In this document: in pieces, positions 53,043-63,426 of the stretch | How the letters are laid out: each line of letters starts with the position of its first letter | Position numbering within the stretch: position 1 is the stretch's first letter | Source of the DNA: DASXQK01 sp963724385 | GTDB taxonomy: Bacteria; Pseudomonadota; Alphaproteobacteria; Dongiales; Dongiaceae | DNA length: 64,000 nt | NCBI GenBank assembly: GCA_963724385.1 | Contig: CAVRUJ010000001.1 | Location: forward strand, 2,232,001-2,296,000 | Reading direction: 5' to 3' | Translations under genes and position numbers: made by a program | The notes under the pieces: generated by a model | Told to the model about the DNA's origin: nothing | What the model saw: the letters and a program-made list of their open reading frames with translations, nothing else | The model's database searches: none

Positions 53043-53053
<11 letters not shown>
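52076..53053 (-). CDS. Sugar ABC transporter permease, ribose (CUT2) type, subunit 1
   Basis: This is an inner-membrane permease of 325 residues. The motif VGQTYVILGADIDLSAGAIV matches the RbsC family, and the coupling region LRAVGGNIQAAFQTGLPV is present. The ATG at 53053 overlaps the ATPase gene by 11 bases; another ATG six codons upstream would overlap by 29. It forms a heterodimeric channel with the downstream permease. Confidence 0.92.
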
Positions 53054-54566
<1,513 letters not shown>

Positions 54567-54590
54567 CCGGTGAAGGCTTTCCCTAAGGAC

Positions 54591-55616
54591 TTACTTGAAG
54601 AAGGCCGCGGCTTCCTCCGGCGTGACCACGGTGGTGACCGAGAAGTATCCGGGCTTGTCCTTCACTTGCTCATAGACCTGCTCGAAATTGGAATTATCGA
54701 TGAGCGGGATCGGGATGTAGATCGCGTTGCCGTATTGGCCCTGGAAGATGCCGTCCTTGAACTCATGGCCCTGGAGGCGGAGCACCGCGACGTTGAGGGC
54801 ACTCGCCATAACGCCCGGCGGATTGACCGAGGCGCCGCTGTTGTAGTGGTTGTCGTGCCAGAGCTTCAGGAAATCCACCCGCACTTCGCCAGTCGCCGCC
54901 ACGTTGGTCTTGCCGGCGGCGGTGAGCGCGCGCCAGGCGCCGGCCGCCATGCCGTCCTGGACCCAGACGCCGTTGATGTCCGGGTAGGTCGCGATCAAGG
55001 TCTGCATCGCCTGCTGGCCCTGGGCCTCGTCCCAGTTGGCGTTGACCTCATTCAGAATCTTGATGTCGGGGTATTTGGCGAAGACTTCCCGATAACCCGC
55101 CACCCGCATCTGGTTGGCGGGATGCCCGGCGACGCCGTTGATGCACACGACGTTGCCCTTGCCGCCCAGAGTCTTGGCCAGCCACTCGGCCGACTTCATG
55201 GCCCAGGCCTTCTGATCGATGCCGACATAGAGCGCATCCTTGGAGGAGACCTCCTGGTCGGTGGCGATGACCAGGATGCCCTTGGCCTTCGCTTGCGCGA
55301 TGATCGGGTCAAAGGCGGTCGGGCTGTTCGGGTTGATGAGGATCGCGTCGACGCCCTCGTTGATGAAATTGCGGAGCTGGGCGATCTGCCCCGGCACGTC
55401 GACGGTGGCGCTTTGGGCGATCGTCTTGACCGTGACACCCTTGGCCGCCCAGGCCTGGGCGGCGGCTTCGGCCTCATCGATCATCTGGGTGCGCCATTCG
55501 CTGCCGACCCAGCCGTTGCTGAGGCCGATGACAAAATTGTCCTTGGCTTCGGCGGCCAGCGACCAGCTGCCGGCCAAGGCGGCAAGAACCGCCGCAATCA
55601 GGAAATTGCTGCGCAT
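54591..55616 (-). CDS. Sugar ABC transporter substrate-binding protein (ribose-type)
   Basis: This is a periplasmic binding protein of 341 residues with signal peptide ending WSLAAEAKD. The mature part begins FVIGLSNGWVGSEWRTQM, and the first-domain motif VDAILINPNSPTAFDPII resembles RbsB-type proteins. It is the first gene of the transporter operon, with an AAGGAG site. The 122-base gap before it contains a promoter-like -10. The ligand is unresolved. Confidence 0.92.
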   Translation of the reverse strand: MRSNFLIAAVLAALAGSWSLAAEAKDNFVIGLSNGWVGSEWRTQMIDEAEAAAQAWAAKGVTVKTIAQSATVDVPGQIAQLRNFINEGVDAILINPNSPTAFDPIIAQAKAKGILVIATDQEVSSKDALYVGIDQKAWAMKSAEWLAKTLGGKGNVVCINGVAGHPANQMRVAGYREVFAKYPDIKILNEVNANWDEAQGQQAMQTLIATYPDINGVWVQDGMAAGAWRALTAAGKTNVAATGEVRVDFLKLWHDNHYNSGASVNPPGVMASALNVAVLRLQGHEFKDGIFQGQYGNAIYIPIPLIDNSNFEQVYEQVKDKPGYFSVTTVVTPEEAAAFFK

Positions 55617-55697
55617 GGTATGGCTGCTCCTTCTGTTGGAAGTGCAATGATGCCGGGCCCGCGCCGCTGCGGGACTCTGATCCCGCCGCCGCATCCG

Positions 55698-55703
55698 ACT
55701 ATA
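55698..55703 (-). promoter_or_regulatory. Candidate -10 element for the sugar transporter operon
   Basis: On the minus strand the hexamer TATAGT lies about 80 bases before the binding-protein ATG, in the 122-base gap after the kinase gene. The -35 region is a poor match, so an activator may be needed. A short inverted repeat (GCGGGA / TCCCGC around 55670) lies between it and the gene. Confidence 0.35.
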
Positions 55704-55738
55704 CATCATCCGCTTTTGCCGGGCTTGCAGGCCTTGCG

Positions 55739-56755
55739 CTAGATCAAAGAGGAGCGGGCTAGGTGCCGTCGGTGCGCGGGGGCGAGCAAGGCCGCCAAAC
55801 CTACCATGGCCGGATTGGGATGAAGGACGACCGCTGCGGGAATGACCTCCAGATAATGCCTGAGGCGACCCTTGTCCTCGAAGCGCCGGCGGAATTCGGA
55901 TTGGGCCACGTAGTCGGGAAACCGCGGCACGATGCCGCCGCTGACATAGACCCCGCCGCGGGCACCGCAAATCAAGGCGAGATTGCCAGCCACGACCCCG
56001 AGGAAGGCGCAGAACATGTCGAGGGCGGCCTTCGCTGCATCGCTTCGCCCGGCAAGCGCGGCATCGGCGATCTCGGGCGCGCTCAAGGGCGGCAGCTTGC
56101 GGCCGTCGAGCGCGCCGATGGCGTTGTAGAGGTTGATCAGCCCGTCGCCCGAAAGCGCGCGCTCGGACGAAACGTGCCCGTATCGCCCGCGCAGCCACTC
56201 GATGACGGCCGCTTCCCGGCTGTTGCCGGCGGCAAGGGAGGCGTGGCCGCCCTCGCTGGCAATCGCCCGCCAGGAGCGGCCTTCGGGCAGCACGTAACCG
56301 ACCCCCAAGCCGGTACCGGGACCCATGGCGGCCATGGGTGCCCGGCCGGGGAACTTTGTCGGTCCGCCAAGGTAGTGGAGGTCGGCGGCCGCCAAATGGG
56401 GCAGGGACCAGGCAATAGCCTCGAAATCATTGACCAGGGTGGCGGATTTGAATTTGAACAGCCGACACATCTCGACCGTGTCCAGGCTCCAGCCGCCGTT
56501 GGTCAAGGTGGCGCGGCCCTTCTCGACCCAACCGGCAATGGCGAGACAGGCATGGTCGATCCGCACGCCCGGCACCTGTGCGTCGAGGAACGCCCGCATC
56601 GCGGGATAGGGCCCGCTGTAGTCGGCTGCGTTCAGGATCGCGATATCGGCTATTCGGCCTTTCTCCAGCAGGGCGAAGCGGGCATGGGTTCCGCCGATGT
56701 CGCCCAGCAGGGAGACGCTCGATGAGGTTTTGGAGGAAGGTTGTTTGCCGGTCAT
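55739..56755 (-). CDS. glk: Glucokinase family protein (Glk)
   Basis: This is an ATP-dependent hexokinase of the bacterial Glk family, 338 residues. The phosphate-binding motif is LLGDIGGTHARFALLEKG; further motifs are WVEKGRATLTNGGWS, ATLVNDFEAIAWSLP with the catalytic Asp, AAMGPGTGLGVGYV and VYVSGGIVPRF. It would phosphorylate the sugar imported by the neighbouring transporter, or glucose. The start is either the ATG at 56755 or one at 56788 with GAAGG adjacent. It is divergent from scpB. Confidence 0.9.
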   Translation of the reverse strand: MTGKQPSSKTSSSVSLLGDIGGTHARFALLEKGRIADIAILNAADYSGPYPAMRAFLDAQVPGVRIDHACLAIAGWVEKGRATLTNGGWSLDTVEMCRLFKFKSATLVNDFEAIAWSLPHLAAADLHYLGGPTKFPGRAPMAAMGPGTGLGVGYVLPEGRSWRAIASEGGHASLAAGNSREAAVIEWLRGRYGHVSSERALSGDGLINLYNAIGALDGRKLPPLSAPEIADAALAGRSDAAKAALDMFCAFLGVVAGNLALICGARGGVYVSGGIVPRFPDYVAQSEFRRRFEDKGRLRHYLEVIPAAVVLHPNPAMVGLAALLAPAHRRHLARSSLI

Positions 56756-56856
56756 GCTTTCAAGTGATTGAGAGCCTCGCGCTTGCATCCTTCGTCATCC
56801 TGGCCTGGAGTGGACCGGCCCACCAAGCCAAATCGGCTGGCGCCCGAACGGCCCCA

Positions 56857-56868
56857 AGTTTATAAACT
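56857..56868. promoter_or_regulatory. Perfect 12-base palindrome between glk and scpB
   Basis: AGTTTATAAACT is a perfect AT-rich palindrome in an otherwise GC-rich divergent gap. Downstream, GGAAA-N8-TTTCC (56872-56889) forms another inverted repeat. Either may be an operator for the sugar module, and the AT-rich core could also serve as a -10-like element. No regulator gene is adjacent. Confidence 0.45.
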
Positions 56869-56919
56869 CCGGGAAATCAAGGGGTTTCCAATTCTCCGTG
56901 ACGGCTTAGGCGCGCAGGA

Positions 56920-57618
56920 ATGAGCGAAGACAAATTCCAGCTTTTGCGGCTCGTGGAGGCCATGCTGTTTGCTTCCGCCGAACCGGTTTCCGAAAGGAGC
57001 CTTGCCGCCAGGTTGCCTGAGGGCGCGGACATCAAGGGGCTGCTGCAGGAGGTGGCGGGGCTCTACGCCAACCGCGGCGTGCATCTGGTGCCGCTCGAGG
57101 ATCGCTGGGCCTTCCGTACGGCGCCGGACCTGGCCGGCCGGTTGCAGCTCGAGACGACTGTCGCGCGCAAGCTCTCCCGGGCGGCAATCGAGACACTGGC
57201 CATCATCGCCTATCATCAGCCGGTGACTAGGGCCGAGATCGAGGAAATCCGCGGCGTGGCCCTTTCCCGCGGCACTCTCGACACGCTGCTGGAAGCGACC
57301 TGGGTCAAGCCCAAGGGCCGGCGCCAGACGCCGGGCCGGCCGGTCACCTGGGTCACCACCGACGCTTTTCTCGATCATTTCGGCTTGGAAAGCTGCGAAG
57401 CGCTGCCGGGGATGGAGGAGCTTCGCGCCGCCGGCCTGCTTGATGCGCGCTCTGCCATCTCGACCCTGGGTGCCCAGGCCATGGCCGCGGTGGCTCCTCC
57501 GGAGGAAGACGAGGGCGAGGGGGAAGGGAGCGAGGAGGATGCGGTCGGTGACTTCGAGGCTGCCGTCGCTGCCGCCGAGGCCAAAGCAGAAGACGAGGAC
57601 GAAGGCGGCCGCCGGTGA
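56920..57618 (+). CDS. scpB: Segregation and condensation protein B
   Basis: This is the winged-helix subunit (232 residues) of SMC-ScpAB. It begins LRLVEAMLFASAEPVSERSL and has the central block AAIETLAIIAYHQPVTRAEIEEIRG, followed by VTWVTTDAFLDHFGLES. An acidic tail rich in Glu and Ala follows. It is separated from scpA by the sugar module, so it must be transcribed from a new promoter in the glk-scpB gap. Confidence 0.95.
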   Translation: MSEDKFQLLRLVEAMLFASAEPVSERSLAARLPEGADIKGLLQEVAGLYANRGVHLVPLEDRWAFRTAPDLAGRLQLETTVARKLSRAAIETLAIIAYHQPVTRAEIEEIRGVALSRGTLDTLLEATWVKPKGRRQTPGRPVTWVTTDAFLDHFGLESCEALPGMEELRAAGLLDARSAISTLGAQAMAAVAPPEEDEGEGEGSEEDAVGDFEAAVAAAEAKAEDEDEGGRR

Positions 57619-57741
57619 AGCTGGCCGCTCGCCCGTCTTTATCTTTCCCTTGAGCGACGCCATATAAGTTGCGTTGCGGCCGACAGGCCTTTTTGCCATA
57701 GTCCGCCATCAATCGCGCGCCGCGCGTTCCAGGAGACCCGC

Positions 57742-57954
57742 ATGGGATCGTTCAGCATCTGGCACTGGCTCATCTTGCTCGTCATCGTCCTCGTCGTGTT
57801 CGGGGGGCGGGGCAAGATTCCCAATCTGATGAAGGACTTGGGCCAGGGCATCACGGCCTTCAAGAAGGGCATGAAGGAAGAGACCAAGCCCGCCGAGGGC
57901 GACGACAAGGCCATTGAGGCCGATCTGGGCGGCAAGGACAAAGCCGCCGGCTGA
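57742..57954 (+). CDS. tatA: Sec-independent protein translocase protein TatA
   Basis: The protein is 70 residues. One membrane helix (WHWLILLVIVLVVFGG) precedes the hinge and amphipathic helix GKIPNLMKDLGQGITAFKKG, then an acidic tail. It forms the Tat translocation pore. The site is AGGAG. A candidate client in this window is the purine-binding protein with its RRTFNKLL signal. Nothing but a weak GGCC inverted repeat with T-run (57676-57692) lies in the gap after scpB. Confidence 0.96.
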   Translation: MGSFSIWHWLILLVIVLVVFGGRGKIPNLMKDLGQGITAFKKGMKEETKPAEGDDKAIEADLGGKDKAAG

Positions 57955-57976
57955 GCTTTCGGCCGGGACCTCTTTC

Positions 57977-58507
57977 ATGTTCGACCTGAGTTGGTCGCAT
58001 ATCGCCATCCTGTTGGTGGTTGCCTTGCTGGTGCTCGGCCCCAAGGAATTGCCCAACGCCATCCGCACCGGCGCCTCGCTTTTGCGCCAGGCGCGCAGGA
58101 TGGCGGGCGACTTCCGCAGCGGGATCGACGAGCTGGTGCGCGAGGCGGAGCTGGACGAAACGCGCCGTTCCATCCAGCAGGCGATGTCCGAAGGGGTCGA
58201 GAACACGATCGCCAAGCAGGTCGACCCAACCGGCGAGATCAAGGCGGCGATCGAAACCGATCCGTTGGCCGAGGCCGCGGGCGAAGAGCGGGCGGCGGAA
58301 GCCGAGATCGTGCTCCACGATGCGCCGCCGGCGCCGCCTCATTCGCTGGAACCGCCCAAAGAGGAGCCAAGCGAACATCCTCCGGCTGCGTTGACCGAGA
58401 GTCCGGCCGAACCGCCCGCGTCCGCCACGGCGGAAATCCCTGCCGAGCCGCAAGCACCCGAAGCCCCGGAAGCGGGTGCCGAAGGGGACTTGAAGAAGAG
58501 CGCGTAA
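57977..58507 (+). CDS. tatB: Sec-independent protein translocase protein TatB
   Basis: The protein is 176 residues. A single N-terminal helix (IAILLVVALLVLGPKELP) and amphipathic helix are followed by a long tail rich in Pro, Glu and Ala, as usual for alphaproteobacterial TatB. With TatC it receives twin-arginine substrates. The ATG at 57977 gives the canonical MFDLSWSHI N-terminus. Confidence 0.95.
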   Translation: MFDLSWSHIAILLVVALLVLGPKELPNAIRTGASLLRQARRMAGDFRSGIDELVREAELDETRRSIQQAMSEGVENTIAKQVDPTGEIKAAIETDPLAEAAGEERAAEAEIVLHDAPPAPPHSLEPPKEEPSEHPPAALTESPAEPPASATAEIPAEPQAPEAPEAGAEGDLKKSA

Positions 58508-58511
58508 ACAC

Positions 58512-59318
58512 TTGGCCGGCGCCGAAGACGACCAGAAGATGCCGTTGCTCGACCATTTGGTCGAGCTGCGCCGGCGCCTGCTCTATTCGATCCTGGCCTT
58601 GCTGATCGCCTTCTTCGGCTGCTTCTATTTCGCCCAGCACATCTTCAATTTCCTCGCCCAGCCGCTGGCCAATATCCTGCTCAAGGAGACCGGCCACCGT
58701 TTCATCTACACGGATCTGACCGAGGTGTTCTTCACCCAGGTCAAGGTGGCCCTGTTCGGCGCCGCCTGCATCACCTTTCCGGTCTTCGCCGGGCAGATCT
58801 GGGCCTTCGTCGCGCCCGGGCTCTACAAGAACGAACGCCAGGCTTTCCTTCCCTTCCTGGTCGCTACACCCGTCCTGTTCTTGATCGGCGCGTCCGTCCT
58901 CTACTACGTGATGCTGCCGGTCGCCTGGCGGTTCTTCCTGGGCTTCGAGCAGCATGGCGGACCGAATTCCTTGCCGATCCAGCTCGAGGCCAAGGTCAGC
59001 GACTACATCTCCCTGGTGATGAAGCTGATCTTCGCCTTCGGGCTCTGTTTCCAGCTGCCGGTCCTGCTCACGCTGCTGGCCCGGGTCGGGATCGTCACGT
59101 CGGACGGCCTGCGCAAGAAGCGCCGCTACGCCATCGTCGGTGTATTCGCCGTCTGCGCCGTGGTCACCCCGCCCGACCCATTCAGCATGATGAGTCTCGC
59201 GTTGCCGATAGTCCTGCTCTACGAGATTTCCATTTGGTCGGCGAAGTGGGTCGAGAAGAAGAAGGCGGAGCGGGACAGGCAAGTCGACGAGGAACTGAAG
59301 GGCCCGGGCACCGTCTGA
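58512..59318 (+). CDS. tatC: Sec-independent protein translocase protein TatC
   Basis: This is the polytopic receptor of the Tat system, 268 residues, six helices. Motifs include MPLLDHLVELRRRLLYS, YTDLTEVFFTQVKVALF, APGLYKNERQAFLPF and FGLCFQLPVLL. It starts with TTG at 58512, 4 bases after tatB; an ATG nine codons later is an alternative start. Confidence 0.96.
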   Translation: MAGAEDDQKMPLLDHLVELRRRLLYSILALLIAFFGCFYFAQHIFNFLAQPLANILLKETGHRFIYTDLTEVFFTQVKVALFGAACITFPVFAGQIWAFVAPGLYKNERQAFLPFLVATPVLFLIGASVLYYVMLPVAWRFFLGFEQHGGPNSLPIQLEAKVSDYISLVMKLIFAFGLCFQLPVLLTLLARVGIVTSDGLRKKRRYAIVGVFAVCAVVTPPDPFSMMSLALPIVLLYEISIWSAKWVEKKKAERDRQVDEELKGPGTV

Positions 59319-59417
59319 CGCCGGCAGTCCCAGCGCGGCGGCAATTGCCCGTCGATGGACTAAGATGAGTCCGCCGTCCTATAACCCTGCACCGGACATT
59401 GGCGAATCGCTTGCCCG

Positions 59418-60695
59418 ATGCATGACCTGAAGTCGATACGCGAGGATCCCGAGGGCTTCGACGCCGGCCTGAAGCGCCGGGGATTGGCGCCCCAGGCGGC
59501 GGATATCCTCGCCCGCGACCAAGACCGCAGGCGCCTGCAGCAGGCGCTGGAGGACATGCAGGCCCGGCGCAACAGCCTGTCGAAGGAGATCGGTCGGCTG
59601 AAGGCGAAGGGCGAGGAAGACGCCGCCTCGGCCGCCGTCGCCGAGGTCGGCCGCCTCAAGGAGAGCATGCCCGAAGCCGAGCAGGCGGAGCGCGAAAAGG
59701 CCGCCGAGATCGAAGCTCTGCTGGCGACGATCCCGAATTTGCCGGCACCCGATGTGCCCGACGGGGCCGATGAGACCGCCAACGGGGAAATCCGCAGGCA
59801 CGGCGAAATGCCGCGCCTCAACAAACCGCTGCAGCATTTTGAGCTGGGCGAGGCCTTGGGCCTGATGGATTTTGCCAGCGCCGCAAAGCTGTCCGGCGCG
59901 CGCTTCGTCGTGCTCAAAGGTGCGCTCGCCAGGCTCGAGCGGGCGCTGGCCGCCTTCATGCTCGACCTCCATGTCGGCGAGTTCGGCTATACCGAGGTCG
60001 CGCCGCCGTTCCTGGTACGCGATCAGATTCTGTATGGCACGGGACAACTGCCCAAGTTCGCCGAGGATCTATTCCGCGTCTCCGGCGACTACTGGCTGAT
60101 CCCGACTGCGGAAGTGCCGCTGACCAACCTGGCGGCCGACAGCATCCTGGAAGCGGCGGCGCTGCCCCTGCGCTTCACCGCTTATACGCCCTGCTTCCGA
60201 TCCGAGGCGGGAGCGGCCGGCAAGGACACGCGCGGCATGATCCGCCAGCATCAGTTCAGCAAGGTCGAGCTGGTCTCAGTCACCAGGCCTGAGCAGTCCG
60301 AGGCGGAGCATGAGCGGATGACGGAATGCGCCGAAACGGTGCTGAAGCGCCTGGGCCTTCCGTTCCGCACCATCGTGCTTTGCACCGGCGACATGGGCTT
60401 CGCAGCCCGCAAGACGTATGACATCGAGGTCTGGCTTCCCGGCCAGAACAAGTATCGCGAAATTTCCAGCTGCTCCAACTGCGGCGAGTTCCAGGCCAGG
60501 CGCATGAAGGCGCGTTTCCGCGAGCTTGGCGCCAAGGGTACCCGCTTCGCGCATACCCTGAACGGTTCGGGCCTTGCCGTGGGGCGCACGCTCATCGCCA
60601 TCCTGGAGAACTACCAGCAGCCGGGCGGCTCGATCGCCCTGCCGGAAGTTCTCCATCCCTATATGGGAGGGCTCGCGGCCATCGAGATGCCATGA
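59418..60695 (+). CDS. serS: Serine--tRNA ligase
   Basis: This is a class II synthetase of 425 residues. An N-terminal coiled-coil arm (about 25-110) is followed by motif 2 (PCFRSEAGAAGKDTRGMIR) and motif 3 (LNGSGLAVGRTLIAILEN). The gap upstream has a TATAAC -10-like hexamer (59380-59385) with a poor -35. It is coupled to surE by ATGA. Confidence 0.97.
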   Translation: MHDLKSIREDPEGFDAGLKRRGLAPQAADILARDQDRRRLQQALEDMQARRNSLSKEIGRLKAKGEEDAASAAVAEVGRLKESMPEAEQAEREKAAEIEALLATIPNLPAPDVPDGADETANGEIRRHGEMPRLNKPLQHFELGEALGLMDFASAAKLSGARFVVLKGALARLERALAAFMLDLHVGEFGYTEVAPPFLVRDQILYGTGQLPKFAEDLFRVSGDYWLIPTAEVPLTNLAADSILEAAALPLRFTAYTPCFRSEAGAAGKDTRGMIRQHQFSKVELVSVTRPEQSEAEHERMTECAETVLKRLGLPFRTIVLCTGDMGFAARKTYDIEVWLPGQNKYREISSCSNCGEFQARRMKARFRELGAKGTRFAHTLNGSGLAVGRTLIAILENYQQPGGSIALPEVLHPYMGGLAAIEMP

Positions 60696-61471
60696 GCAAG
60701 CCTCCGCTCAAGCTTTCCCAAGCGCGCATCCTCGTCACCAATGACGACGGCATCAATGCGCCGGGCCTGAAGATCCTGGAAAGGATCGCCCGGTCCTTGA
60801 GCCGCGACGTCTGGGTCGTGGCGCCGGAGATGGAGCAGAGCGGCGCCGGCCACTCGCTCACGCTCCGCCGTCCGCTTCAGGTGCGTCGGGCGCAGCCGCG
60901 GCGCTTCGCCGTGGACGGGACGCCGACCGACTGCGTCCTGCTGGCGGTAAACCACCTGATCGAAGGGAAGCGGCCGGACCTCGTGCTTTCGGGCGTCAAC
61001 CGGGGCAGCAATCTGGGCGAGGACGTGACCTATTCCGGGACCGTGGCGGCGGCGATGGAGGCGACCCTGCTGGGCATCCGCGCCATCGCCATCAGTCAGA
61101 TGCGCGAAGGCCAGTCCCTCACTTGGCGCATCGCCAGCGACAACGGCGCCGAGGTCGTGCGCCGGCTGGTCTCCGTACCCTGGACCGAGGGCGTGCTGGT
61201 CAATGTCAATTTCCCGCATATCGTCAAGGGCAAGGCGAAAGGCGTCCTCGTGGCGCGCCAGGGCCGCCGCGCGGCCAATATCGAGATTGCCCACGCCGCC
61301 GATCCAATGGGCCGGAACTATCTCTGGATCGGGGATTTCAGCAGCGACAACCCGGTGGGCGAGGGGACCGATCTCTGGGCCGTGCGCCAGGGTGCCATCG
61401 CCGTGACGCCGCTCCATCTGGACCTGACCCATGGGGCCATGCTGCGGCGCTTTTCGGAAGCCTTCGGGTGA
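60692..61471 (+). CDS. surE: 5'-nucleotidase SurE
   Basis: This is a metal-dependent nucleotidase/polyphosphatase of 259 residues. The metal site ILVTNDDGINAPGL is near the start, followed by EMEQSGAGHSLTL and VLSGVNRGSNLGEDVTYSGT. It overlaps serS (ATGA) and pcm (GTGA), giving the classical surE-pcm pair. Confidence 0.97.
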   Translation: MSKPPLKLSQARILVTNDDGINAPGLKILERIARSLSRDVWVVAPEMEQSGAGHSLTLRRPLQVRRAQPRRFAVDGTPTDCVLLAVNHLIEGKRPDLVLSGVNRGSNLGEDVTYSGTVAAAMEATLLGIRAIAISQMREGQSLTWRIASDNGAEVVRRLVSVPWTEGVLVNVNFPHIVKGKAKGVLVARQGRRAANIEIAHAADPMGRNYLWIGDFSSDNPVGEGTDLWAVRQGAIAVTPLHLDLTHGAMLRRFSEAFG

Positions 61472-62118
61472 GCCTGGCGGCGCGCAAGATCCGGCTGATC
61501 ATGGCGCTGCGCCGGAGCGGCGTCACCGATACCGCCGTGCTCGCCGCCATGGAGCGCATTCCTCGCGAGGCCTTCGTGCCCGAGGCGTTTCACGACCAGG
61601 CCTATGAGGACAAGGCGCTTCCCATCGGCCACGGCCAGACCATCAGCCAACCCCAGATCGTGGCCTTGATGACCCAGGCCCTCGAGCTGACGGCGCGCCA
61701 CAAGGTGCTGGAGATCGGCACCGGATCGGGCTACCAGTCGGCGGTCCTGGCCCGGCTGGGAAGGCGCATCTACACCATCGAGCGGCACAGGGCCATGCTC
61801 GCCGAGGCCGAACGGCGCTTCGCCGCGCTGCGCATCCACAATATTACCGCCATCGCCGGCGACGGCATGAAGGGTTGGCCCGCCCAGGCGCCCTTCGACC
61901 GTATCATCGTCACTGCGGCGGCGCCGGGCATGCCCGAGACCCTGTTGGCCCAGCTGGCGGTCGGGGGCATCATGGTTCTGCCTCTTGGACCGGAGCGTGC
62001 CGACCAGGAGCTGGTGCGCATCAGGCGCCTGGAGGCGGAAATAACGACGGAGAAGCTATGCGACGTGCGGTTCGTGCCGCTCCTGCCCGGCTTACCTGCG
62101 GAACGGGCAAGCGGATGA
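61468..62118 (+). CDS. pcm: Protein-L-isoaspartate O-methyltransferase
   Basis: This 216-residue enzyme repairs isoaspartyl residues using SAM. It starts with GTG overlapping the surE stop. Canonical motifs are PIGHGQTISQPQIVALMTQ, VLEIGTGSGYQSAVLA and ITAIAGDGMKGW. This is the bona fide copy; the divergent paralogue is at 29338-29988. Confidence 0.97.
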   Translation: MSLAARKIRLIMALRRSGVTDTAVLAAMERIPREAFVPEAFHDQAYEDKALPIGHGQTISQPQIVALMTQALELTARHKVLEIGTGSGYQSAVLARLGRRIYTIERHRAMLAEAERRFAALRIHNITAIAGDGMKGWPAQAPFDRIIVTAAAPGMPETLLAQLAVGGIMVLPLGPERADQELVRIRRLEAEITTEKLCDVRFVPLLPGLPAERASG

Positions 62119-63404
62119 GGTTCGGCGCACTTGCTGGCTGCCTGCTGGCAGCAATGCTGCTTGCTGGCTGTGCCGATTTCGGGGGCAGCGACAATTCTGC
62201 CAATGCCGTGTCTTCGGCCAGTCCTCCTCCAGCCAACATACAGCCCGGCGATCAGCTCTACGTCGCGGTTTCCGGGGATACGGTCGACAGCGTCGCCCAG
62301 CTCTTCGGCGTGCCGGTGCAAAGTCTGATCGACACCAATCACCTGTCCCCTCCCTATGAGCTGACGCCGGGACAGGAACTCGATATTCCGCACGGGAGCG
62401 CCGCGTCGGGCGGCGTCTACACCGTCGTCCCCGGCGACACGCTCACGCGCATCGCCCGTCAGCACGCGACGACGGTGAGTGCGCTCGCTGCCGCCAACGG
62501 GCTTGTGCCTCCCTATCTCATCAAGGTCGGTCAGCAAATCCGGCTGCCGGGTTCCCCAGAGGTAGAGAGCGCCGGCGCCGCCCCGGGCATGGTGCTTCCT
62601 CCGGCCCAGCCGGGCCCCAGCCTTCCCGCGGCCGGATCCGCCAGCATGACGACCGAGAGCCTGGCCCCGCCGCCAGGCGTCAGCGCCGCGCCGCTGCCGG
62701 GCAGTTCCGTGCCCGCCGCTCCCGCGTCCTTGCCGGGAGCGGGTTCAACCGCCGGAACTCAGTCCCTTCCACCGCCCGTCTTGACCGCGGTGACGCCGGC
62801 AGCGGCACTGCCGGGCCAGCCGCTTGCCGTCGCCCAACCTCAGCCGGAGCCGGCCGCCGGCACGACTGCGACCGGAGCCGGAGCGCAAGCCAGCGTTCTG
62901 CCTCCTCCTCCCCCGCCACCCAAGCCATCGACCCTCTCGGCTATCGGACAGGCCACGGCCGCGCTCGAACCTCAGGCGGGCCAAAGCGGAAGCGAGACGG
63001 CGCCGGCGGCGCGCAGCTCCGGCAAGTTCTTCTGGCCGGTCAACGGCAAGGTCATCTCGCCATTCGGACCCAAGGATGGCGGCCAGCACAATGACGGGAT
63101 CAACATCGCAGCGCCCCTGGGCACGCCGGTGAAAGCGGCGGAGAACGGGGTCGTCGTCTATGCCGGCAACGAACTACGCGGTTTCGGCAACTTGCTGCTG
63201 ATCCGCCATGCGGACGGCTGGGTTTCCGCCTATGCCCATTGCGACACGCTGCTGGTGAAACGGGGCGCCCAGGTGAAGCGCGGCCAGGTGATCGCCCGGG
63301 TCGGGCAGACCGGCAACGTGGACAGCCCCCAATTGCATTTCGAACTGCGCAAAGGCGCTCAGGCGGTCGACCCCATGACGGAACTGGCGCCACAAGGGGC
63401 CTGA
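62115..63404 (+). CDS. nlpD: NlpD-like lipoprotein: two LysM domains and a degenerate M23 (LytM) domain
   Basis: The protein is 429 residues. A lipoprotein signal (LLAAMLLAGCADF) precedes two LysM repeats (about 45-92 and 99-147). A Pro/Ala-rich linker follows, then a C-terminal M23 domain with FWPVNGKVISPFGP, VVVYAGNELRGFGNLLLI and WVSAYAHCDTLLVKRG. Metal ligands look lost: the first site reads HNDGIN instead of HxxxD, and the last reads PQLHFEL instead of HxH. As in E. coli NlpD, it probably activates amidases rather than cutting. The ATG overlaps pcm, preserving the surE-pcm-nlpD order. Confidence 0.92.
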   Translation: MRFGALAGCLLAAMLLAGCADFGGSDNSANAVSSASPPPANIQPGDQLYVAVSGDTVDSVAQLFGVPVQSLIDTNHLSPPYELTPGQELDIPHGSAASGGVYTVVPGDTLTRIARQHATTVSALAAANGLVPPYLIKVGQQIRLPGSPEVESAGAAPGMVLPPAQPGPSLPAAGSASMTTESLAPPPGVSAAPLPGSSVPAAPASLPGAGSTAGTQSLPPPVLTAVTPAAALPGQPLAVAQPQPEPAAGTTATGAGAQASVLPPPPPPPKPSTLSAIGQATAALEPQAGQSGSETAPAARSSGKFFWPVNGKVISPFGPKDGGQHNDGINIAAPLGTPVKAAENGVVVYAGNELRGFGNLLLIRHADGWVSAYAHCDTLLVKRGAQVKRGQVIARVGQTGNVDSPQLHFELRKGAQAVDPMTELAPQGA

Positions 63405-63426
63405 CCAGGGGTCAAAGAGGCTGAAT

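Noticed and set aside
57676..57692. GGCC-GACA-GGCC followed by a T-run as a terminator after scpB
   Set aside because: The stem is only four pairs. It may help termination but is too weak to report as a feature.
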